10,912 nt of DNA from the NCBI GenBank assembly GCA_021806865.1, contig JAKAPU010000083.1:1-10912 (forward strand), written 5' to 3'. Under the pieces are notes generated by a model, which was not told where the DNA came from, searched no databases, and saw nothing but the letters and a program-made list of their open reading frames with translations. Below are positions 7,253 through 10,912 of the stretch, one piece after another (position 1 is the stretch's first letter; the number at the start of each line of letters is the position of its first letter). The DNA comes from an archaeon (lineage in GTDB: Archaea > Thermoproteota > Nitrososphaeria > Nitrososphaerales > CADDZS01). A program made the translations under genes and the position numbers.

Positions 7253-8647
7253 CTACGGGTGCACGTACGTAGCGTTTGCAACGTTGGAGGGGTACACCGT
7301 CTGGATTTCGTTATTCTGGAACTGCACTGTGACCAAGCCTATCGTCCCATAGCCTTGCGGCTGGATGACGAGCGGTCCGCTGATTGTGTTGATGTTAAGG
7401 TGATGCAGCGCATAGTTAAGTGCTGCATTCTCGCTTGTCGTGGAACTAAAGTTCGCTGATGGGATCATCCTGACTGACGCATTGATCATCTGGAAGATTA
7501 TCCATCTGAGTTCGATGTTCTGGTAGTTGTACCAGTTCACCGGAGTCTTACCTGCTGCGACTGCGAGTTGTGATGCCTGCTGCATAGTCTGCTGGAATAG
7601 CGCTGTTCCAGGATTGCTTGACGGAAATGAAGGAGTCCAAAAGACATCGGATGTGATGTTTGCCGTAGAAACACCAGCTGCCTGCAGAGCGCTTGCGAAA
7701 CTTGCCCCCCACTCGATAGTGTGCCACTGTTTTGGAACAAGGCCCTGTGCTTCTGCCTGTGTGATGAACTGGGCACAGAACGGACCGAACATTGCGCAAT
7801 AGATGATGTCAGGTGGCGATGTGCCATTGACTGCTGTCTTTAATGCCGCAATCTGTGCTGAAAAGTCAGGATTTACAAAGTTGGGCTGCAACAATTGTGT
7901 GTAAACTGTTTTCAGTCCCTGAGTATGGTTAGCGAGCCAAAGAGCGCTGTTGTAGTCATCAACCGCCCAGCTGATTTGCCAGCCAACGAAACCGATTGTT
8001 TTTGCCCAGTGGGTGGAATTCAAAAGCTGGAAGTACGAAGCAGACCAAGCATTTGTAGTGTCTTGTGCCCAGTATGGAACCATACTCGTTACTGCCCATG
8101 TCCAAGTACCATTCCACATCTGTTTCGTGCTTGCTTCTGCCATTATCAGTGGAACTTTGTCCTGTTGAGAAATCGGCAACAATGACAGTCCGATGTCTGC
8201 GCTATATGGACTGACGAGGACGTTTGCACCACTCTGTTCTGCATATTGGTGGTAAAGCGAAACTGCTTGCGTAGTGGAGCTAGCATCGTCACCGGTGATC
8301 ACGTTCACCAAGTGATGATGACCGCTGGCGTCAACAAGGCCACCGTGGCTGTTGACATAGGCTTGCCAAGCCTGATTCAGATACAAGTAGCCCGAGTCGA
8401 GCGGCTGGTATTGTCCTGATTGTGAAACAGTCATTGCTATAGTAACATTTGGTCCGTATGCTGTCGTCGAGGTCGAAGTAGATGTAGTTAAACTACTGGA
8501 AGTTGAACTGCTTGAGGTCGTAGACGTAGTACTGCTCGTAGTCGTACCCAATGAGGTCGCTGCGAAATATCCTACGGCAGCAACAATTATGATTATGATT
8601 ACAATTGCTGCAATCTGTGAGGACTTCATATCTCGATCGAAGGCCAT
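7253..8647 (-). CDS. livK: membrane-tethered substrate-binding protein of the HAAT transporter (LivK-like, Peripla_BP_6)
   Basis: A 464-residue extracytoplasmic binding protein. An uncleaved-looking hydrophobic anchor (residues ~10-28, IAAIVIIIIIVAAVGYF) is followed by a Ser/Thr-rich linker of about 33 residues (~33-65), the usual archaeal way of tethering a binding domain outside the cell; the linker is a likely O-glycosylation site. The mature part begins NVTIAMTVSQSG and shows the Peripla_BP_6 fold: NVLVSPYSADIGLSLLPI, then PLIMAEASTKQ, then the second lobe. Several N-x-S/T sequons are present. The annotated ATG is at 8647, but the ATG at 8629 (MKSSQ) gives a more typical anchor and sits about 26-29 bases downstream of a TATA-like box, so a leaderless start at 8629 is likely. 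No lipobox cysteine is present. Substrate (amino acid, amide, urea) is undetermined. Confidence 0.9.
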   Translation of the reverse strand: MAFDRDMKSSQIAAIVIIIIIVAAVGYFAATSLGTTTSSTTSTTSSSSTSSSLTTSTSTSTTAYGPNVTIAMTVSQSGQYQPLDSGYLYLNQAWQAYVNSHGGLVDASGHHHLVNVITGDDASSTTQAVSLYHQYAEQSGANVLVSPYSADIGLSLLPISQQDKVPLIMAEASTKQMWNGTWTWAVTSMVPYWAQDTTNAWSASYFQLLNSTHWAKTIGFVGWQISWAVDDYNSALWLANHTQGLKTVYTQLLQPNFVNPDFSAQIAALKTAVNGTSPPDIIYCAMFGPFCAQFITQAEAQGLVPKQWHTIEWGASFASALQAAGVSTANITSDVFWTPSFPSSNPGTALFQQTMQQASQLAVAAGKTPVNWYNYQNIELRWIIFQMINASVRMIPSANFSSTTSENAALNYALHHLNINTISGPLVIQPQGYGTIGLVTVQFQNNEIQTVYPSNVANATYVHP

Positions 8648-8653
8648 TCCACA

Positions 8654-8662
8654 TTATTTATC
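8654..8662 (-). promoter_or_regulatory. TATA-like box for the livK-livH-livM operon
   Basis: Read on the minus strand, GATAAATAA is centred about 8658. The archaeal spacing of about 26 bases puts transcription start at about 8632, within a few bases of the ATG at 8629 and downstream of the first ATG at 8647. This supports a leaderless mRNA and the shorter protein. Confidence 0.45.
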
Positions 8663-8669
8663 AATTTGG

Positions 8670-8933
8670 GTGGTCAATCATGGTCACTGAAAGCATGAGT
8701 ATTCCGCGTTGAAGTCCCAATAGCATTGTGCTCTAACTCAGTATGTCACGACTTATCCTGCTTCAACAGTTGACAATGGACTCACAGAGAATTGAAACAG
8801 AACAATTCTCATTTGCCATACTATGGAAAAATTCCCAATAAGCGAGCCCCCTTTTAGCAATCGTTACTGCAATATAGCTGCCTAACTTTTGCTGGTGAAA
8901 TCCAACAAAGACCGGATCTTCGACAAAGAATGC
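8670..8933. other. intergenic region between livK and the HMA gene
   Basis: No gene is convincing here. A 67-codon minus-strand frame (8763-8966) has no recognisable domain and would cover the promoter of the next gene. An imperfectly placed inverted repeat, GTTGAAG (8708-8714) with CTTCAAC (8761-8767), is present with a 46-base spacer; it may be chance. Confidence 0.35.
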
Positions 8934-8935
8934 AG

Positions 8936-8946
8936 AAATATTTAAC
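8936..8946 (+). promoter_or_regulatory. TATA-like box for the HMA gene
   Basis: AAATATTTAA is centred near 8941. A start about 26 bases on would leave a leader of roughly 27 bases containing GGTAGGTG just before the ATG at 8994. Confidence 0.4.
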
Positions 8947-8993
8947 GTCTGCGGCATGAGTAGCATAAGACAAACCCGAATTAGGTAGGTGCA

Positions 8994-9248
8994 ATGTCTT
9001 CATCAGAGCACATGCGCTCCAGAACCGTCTTTACGGTGAAGACCATCGAATGTGTTGCGTGCACCCCCTCATTCAAGCGCGAGCTTGGAAAACTGAGAGG
9101 TGTCAAGTCTGTTCGTCCTCTCATCATGCTAAACCGTATAGAGGTCGAATTTGATGATCGGGTTATCAGCAAGCAAGAGATAAGAAGTAAGATACTTGAA
9201 ATTGGAACCAAATCAGGATTCGGTGGAAAAATTGTGTTTCACGAATAG
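8994..9248 (+). CDS. heavy-metal-associated (HMA) domain protein
   Basis: An 84-residue single-domain protein of the ferredoxin-like HMA fold (CopZ/Atx1 class). The metal-binding CxxC is C20-V-A-C23, within VKTIECVACTPSFKRELGKLRGVKSVRP, followed by IEVEFDDRVISKQEIRSKI, the beta-strand and helix expected of the fold. The usual GMTC lead-in is replaced by TIEC, so methionine is missing and the ligand loop is atypical. Such proteins carry copper or other soft metals in the cytosol to a transporter or enzyme, but no P-type ATPase or copper regulator is in view. The start could be M1 (with GGTAGGTG before it) or M7. The product is cytoplasmic, with no signal peptide. Confidence 0.8.
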   Translation: MSSSEHMRSRTVFTVKTIECVACTPSFKRELGKLRGVKSVRPLIMLNRIEVEFDDRVISKQEIRSKILEIGTKSGFGGKIVFHE

Positions 9249-9261
9249 TTTGATTCACGCG

Positions 9262-9729
9262 TCATATCCAGCGGCGGACCTTTGATTTGTATCTGGCGTA
9301 ATCCTCGCCGAAACTGGCTTTCAATAACTGTTCTTCCTTAGCTACAATCAAACGATCTACCAGAATTAGGGCGATGGCAAGAAACGGCAACGACCACAGT
9401 GTTTCGAAGATAAGTGCAATACCTGTATATCCCAGAGCAAATGAGATGTAAATCGGATTCCTTGTGAAGCTGAAAGGGCCATCCACGACGAGTCTTATAG
9501 GGAGCTTTGCTGGATTGGGAGATGTGCCAGCTTTGCGCATTTCTCTGAAAGCTGAAACTGCCAGCAAAACAGCAGACACCAGAAATATCACCCCAAGCGT
9601 CACGATTGGCGTTCTTGGGGCAGAAAATCTAATTGGCAGAAGCAAATTGAAAACATATCCCAACAAAAGAAAGGCAATGAACACGAGAGGCGCAGGTACC
9701 TCGATTGCGCGTTTATCTTTGGCCGACAT
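9262..9729 (-). CDS. isoprenylcysteine carboxyl methyltransferase-like membrane protein (ICMT/PEMT family)
   Basis: A 155-residue membrane methyltransferase-like protein with about four hydrophobic segments (~13-32, 42-60, 94-110, 113-128). The cytoplasmic catalytic end is clear: GPFSFTRNPIYIS (84-96) is the family's GPYxxxRNPxY motif, and EEQLLKASFGEDYARYKSKV (132-151) ending in RRW is the conserved C-terminal SAM-binding box. Prokaryotic members are called isoprenylcysteine methyltransferase-family proteins, but their substrates are mostly unknown; archaea usually lack prenylated CaaX proteins, so a lipid or quinone-like substrate is equally possible. The ATG at 9729 is preceded by a TATA-like box. 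The gene ends 13 bases from the convergent HMA gene. Confidence 0.88.
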   Translation of the reverse strand: MSAKDKRAIEVPAPLVFIAFLLLGYVFNLLLPIRFSAPRTPIVTLGVIFLVSAVLLAVSAFREMRKAGTSPNPAKLPIRLVVDGPFSFTRNPIYISFALGYTGIALIFETLWSLPFLAIALILVDRLIVAKEEQLLKASFGEDYARYKSKVRRWI

Positions 9730-9757
9730 ATTGTGGTAGCTAAAACACTAGACCCGT

Positions 9758-9772
9758 TCAATAAAAGTAAGC
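9758..9772 (-). promoter_or_regulatory. TATA-like box for the ICMT-like gene
   Basis: Read on the minus strand, GCTTACTTTTATTGAA is centred near 9765. A transcription start about 26 bases on (near 9739) leaves a leader of about 10 bases before the ATG at 9729. Confidence 0.45.
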
Positions 9773-9865
9773 TCCCCCATCCATTGCTATTTGTATTACG
9801 TTAGTCTGGAGCAGTCCACATGCTTTCGACATTGGTCGTGCGTCTTCCGTATCGGTGCCTCACGG

Positions 9866-9881
9866 GATTCTCCGTAGAATC
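9866..9881. repeat. short perfect hairpin GATTCT-CCGT-AGAATC
   Basis: Six-base arms with a four-base loop lie in the otherwise empty stretch 9775-9925. A palindrome TCAAATTTGA follows at 9906-9915. No RNA gene could be recognised around it. Confidence 0.25.
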
Positions 9882-9928
9882 TGCATCCGCGATTGACCCT
9901 AGATTTCAAATTTGAGGATCGTATAATC

Positions 9929-9940
9929 GGTTTAATTTTC
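9929..9940 (+). promoter_or_regulatory. TATA-like box upstream of the small membrane protein
   Basis: CGGTTTAATTTTC is centred near 9934. The usual spacing gives a transcription start near 9960, next to the GTG at 9965, which supports the idea that a gene begins there. Confidence 0.35.
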
Positions 9941-9964
9941 TAGAAGCCCTACAATCCTCTGAAA

Positions 9965-10258
9965 GTGATCGAGTTCGAAAGTTCTAACGGCATTTGCACT
10001 TTACCTGTTCGGCGCCTCCTTGTTAGTTGCATTGAATCTAACAAATATACTGCCGACTGACTATCTCTGTGGGATGGTCATCGGACTTTATCTGTAGCAC
10101 TTTTCTATGCCTTCGCAAATGCGATCAGGAGCGGAGAGAAATTGGATAGAGCCGAAAAATCCAAAATGCGTGAGACCCTCAAGTCTGTTACTGAGCAAGA
10201 GCGGCGGATGACGCCGAGCGAAGAGGAGAAGAAGCCAGAAGAAGTCGTTTCTGCCTAG
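9965..10258 (+). pseudogene. small two-helix membrane protein broken by frameshift
   Basis: Not recognised as a known family. One frame gives two hydrophobic helices, VLTAFALYLFGASLLVALNL and LCGMVIGLYL, then hits TAG at 10095-10097. The frame offset by one missing base continues the second helix as SVALFYAFANAIRSGEKL and runs on through a highly charged tail (ending EEEKKPEEVVSA) to TAG at 10256-10258. The join makes a sensible ~95-residue membrane protein with an outside-facing turn and a cytoplasmic acidic/basic tail. A possible start is GTG at 9965, but that is in a different frame from the first helix, so a second indel or another start is needed. A TATA-like box sits upstream. It could be a decayed gene or contain sequence errors. 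Confidence 0.5.
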
Positions 10259-10324
10259 ATCTGAATTTGCCTGTTTGATCTAACACCATTTCAGTTATTC
10301 GAAGGGACATAGGATACCAATGGA
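10259..10324. other. short spacer, no feature seen
   Basis: This stretch lies between the broken membrane protein (plus) and the 3' end of the tRNA gene (minus). No strong T-run that would end the tRNA transcript is visible on the minus strand. Confidence 0.4.
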
Positions 10325-10359
10325 TGCGGTCGCCGGGATTTGAACCCGGGTTCTCAGCT

Positions 10360-10379
10360 CTGCTCGCCAACATATGGCA
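10360..10379 (-). other. tRNA intron 2, canonical position 37/38 (20 bases)
   Basis: The intron hairpin is GCCA-TATGT-TGGC. Bulges CAT and AGA, three bases each, flank a four-position helix CCTC/GAGC (three pairs and a C-C mismatch). Cuts after the second bulge base, CA/T and AG/A, leave A37 and A38 and a seven-base anticodon loop. This is a standard bulge-helix-bulge. Confidence 0.85.
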
Positions 10380-10404
10380 TGGAGGGCTGACGTCCTAGAC
10401 CAGG

Positions 10405-10428
10405 TTTTCCCATCCGACAGATGGATGA
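10405..10428 (-). other. tRNA intron 1, D-loop (24 bases)
   Basis: It lies between AG (positions 14-15) and CCTGG of the D loop. The intron folds as CATCC-ATCTGTC-GGATG. The three-base bulge AGT precedes it and TCC/GGA pairs between the bulges, so an archaeal splicing endonuclease cut at AG/T gives the 5' end shown. The 3' boundary may differ by one base (AAA bulge), which would give a 12-base D loop instead of 11. Confidence 0.75.
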
Positions 10429-10471
10429 CTGGACGACAACCGCAAGAATTGAAGAAAGAGAAAACTACAAA

Positions 10472-10481
10472 GATATATGTA
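10472..10481 (-). promoter_or_regulatory. TATA box of the tRNA gene
   Basis: Read on the minus strand, TACATATATC is centred near 10476, about 33 bases before the first tRNA base, so transcription would begin a few bases upstream of the mature 5' end. The T-rich stretch between it and the tRNA could also end the atpD-operon transcript arriving from the right. Confidence 0.55.
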
Positions 10482-10492
10482 CTTTATTTGTG

Positions 10493-10645
10493 CTATCTAG
10501 AGCTCGCGGCACCTGAGAATTTCTTCACAGCGTTATCCTTGATGGCGTCCACCTTCGCTGCAATCTCTGATTCCTGCTGCTTTGCCAATGCTTCAACCTT
10601 GGTACTTACGTTTTTGAATTTCTGACTTATCTCATCTTGGTTCAT
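10493..10645 (-). CDS. 50-residue helical protein coupled to atpD
   Basis: The ATG (10645-10643) overlaps the TGA of atpD (10644-10642) as ATGA, the signature of translational coupling. The 50-residue product (MNQDEISQKFKNVSTKVEAL, then AKQQESEIAAKVDAIKDNAV, then KKFSGAASSR) is predicted almost wholly alpha-helical, rich in K, E, A and Q, with hydrophobic residues spaced like a coiled coil. It has no signal peptide or membrane segment. I do not recognise it as a named ATP synthase subunit. Its position suggests an accessory or stalk-associated peptide of the A-type ATPase, but that is inference from context only. Codon usage looks like real coding sequence. It ends 49 bases before the tRNA. 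Confidence 0.6.
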   Translation of the reverse strand: MNQDEISQKFKNVSTKVEALAKQQESEIAAKVDAIKDNAVKKFSGAASSR

Positions 10646-10912
10646 TGTTCTGCACTCACCTCTTCCATTGCTTCAGAGCCCTGTTTCTTGTGCTCCAAAA
10701 TCTTCTTGACATGCTTCAAGCGCACGAACTCTTCTCGTTCCCTCTCCTCCAGAGTCGCCGTGATGAACTTGATTGTCTCCTGGTACCCTGGAATAATGAT
10801 GTACTCAAGGGCGTTCAGTAGTCTCTGGGTCTTTTCCAGTTCGGTTGCAAGCCTGAAGATCGCGTTCTCCATTTCGGCGGCCTTAAAAATGCTAGGAAGT
10901 ACATTTCGCATC
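10642..10912 (-). CDS. atpD: A-type (V/A) ATP synthase subunit D, C-terminal part (start outside window)
   Basis: The gene runs off the right edge; the ATG at 10911 is an internal methionine. The visible ~90 residues include ELEKTQRLLNALEYIIIPGY followed by TIKFITATLEEREREEFVRLKHVKK, the second long helix of the central-stalk subunit D of archaeal ATP synthases, where NALEYxxIP and EEREREEFxRLKxxK are family hallmarks. Subunit D, with F, forms the rotor shaft that turns inside the A3B3 head. The tail after the helix (LEHKKQGSEAMEEVSAEQ) is variable. The downstream small helical gene overlaps its stop. Confidence 0.93.
   Translation of the reverse strand, partial: MRNVLPSIFKAAEMENAIFRLATELEKTQRLLNALEYIIIPGYQETIKFITATLEEREREEFVRLKHVKKILEHKKQGSEAMEEVSAEQ

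Larger units (their letters stand above)
10325..10443 (-). tRNA. tRNA-Gly(TCC) gene with two introns
   Basis: On the minus strand the acceptor arms GCGGTTG (10443-10437) and CGACCGC (10332-10326) pair over seven positions with one T-G wobble, followed by discriminator A (10325). D stem GTCC/GGAC, anticodon stem TCAGC/GCTGA and T arm CCGGG-TTCAAAT-CCCGG are all perfect. Exons are 10443-10429, 10404-10380 and 10359-10325, giving a 75-base mature tRNA; CCA is not encoded. The spliced anticodon loop reads CCTCCAA, so the anticodon is TCC (Gly). C2-G71, G3-C70, C35-C36 and A73 agree with glycine identity. Position 33 is C instead of the near-universal T, and the variable loop has only four bases. 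Confidence 0.88.

Noticed and set aside
8452..8550. Low-complexity repeat-like DNA
   Set aside because: It encodes the Ser/Thr-rich linker of the binding protein and is not an independent repeat array. No CRISPR array is present in the window.
8763..8966. 67-codon minus-strand open frame between livK and the HMA gene
   Set aside because: No recognisable domain, no clear promoter or ribosome binding site, and it covers the TATA box of the HMA gene. It is probably chance, but it cannot be fully excluded.
9829..9960. Possible small structured RNA around the 9866-9881 hairpin
   Set aside because: No C/D or H/ACA box pattern, T arm or terminator could be found; a six-base hairpin is too weak on its own.
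10325..10343. tRNA 3' end as an integration site for the accessory locus
   Set aside because: No second copy of the T-arm/acceptor sequence and no integrase gene were seen in the window.
10374..10625. 83-codon plus-strand open frame
   Set aside because: It starts inside the tRNA gene and runs antisense to the small atpD-coupled protein; its composition reflects the opposite strand.

Overview
The window looks like a piece of an archaeal chromosome, most likely from the Thermoproteota (TACK) and plausibly the Nitrososphaeria lineage. Three things support this: the 3' end of an A-type (V/A) ATP synthase subunit D gene, a tRNA gene interrupted by two bulge-helix-bulge introns, and TATA-like boxes about 25-30 bases upstream of several starts with short or absent leaders. 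The lineage is inferred from a few proteins and is not proven. Composition is moderate (near 45-48% G+C by eye), and TTG starts are common.

Layout: (1) 1-2085 (+) is an accessory locus. It holds a 5'-truncated HerA/FtsK-superfamily ATPase with a predicted winged-helix region and a PD-(D/E)XK-like tail, followed 6 bases later by a small ParB/sulfiredoxin-like protein with a DGNHR motif. A T-run follows. (2) 2275-3568 (-) holds two broken genes, an O-methyltransferase with one frameshift and a SnoaL/NTF2-like protein with two, separated by sequence with no convincing gene. (3) 3705-8647 is a complete branched-chain-amino-acid-type (HAAT) ABC transporter split into two converging units. The ATPases livG-livF run on the + strand. 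The binding protein, livH permease and livM permease run on the - strand. The two units meet tail to tail with 8 bases between stop codons. (4) 8994-9729 has a one-domain heavy-metal-associated (CxxC) protein and, convergent to it, an isoprenylcysteine-carboxyl-methyltransferase-like membrane protein. (5) 9965-10258 is a small two-helix membrane protein broken by frameshift. (6) 10325-10443 (-) is a tRNA-Gly(TCC) gene with a D-loop intron and a 37/38 intron, with its own TATA box. (7) 10493-10912 (-) is the end of atpD and a 50-residue helical protein translationally coupled to it by an ATGA overlap.

How the parts work together: the five transporter proteins form one uptake machine (membrane-tethered binding protein, two permeases, two ATPases). 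Its substrate cannot be read from sequence, but the family carries branched-chain amino acids, amides or urea. The ATPase/ParB-like pair looks like a DNA-processing module from a mobile element or defence locus. The frameshifted genes next to it suggest a decaying accessory region, although all these shifts are single-base and assembly error must be excluded. The right end is housekeeping (tRNA, ATP synthase).
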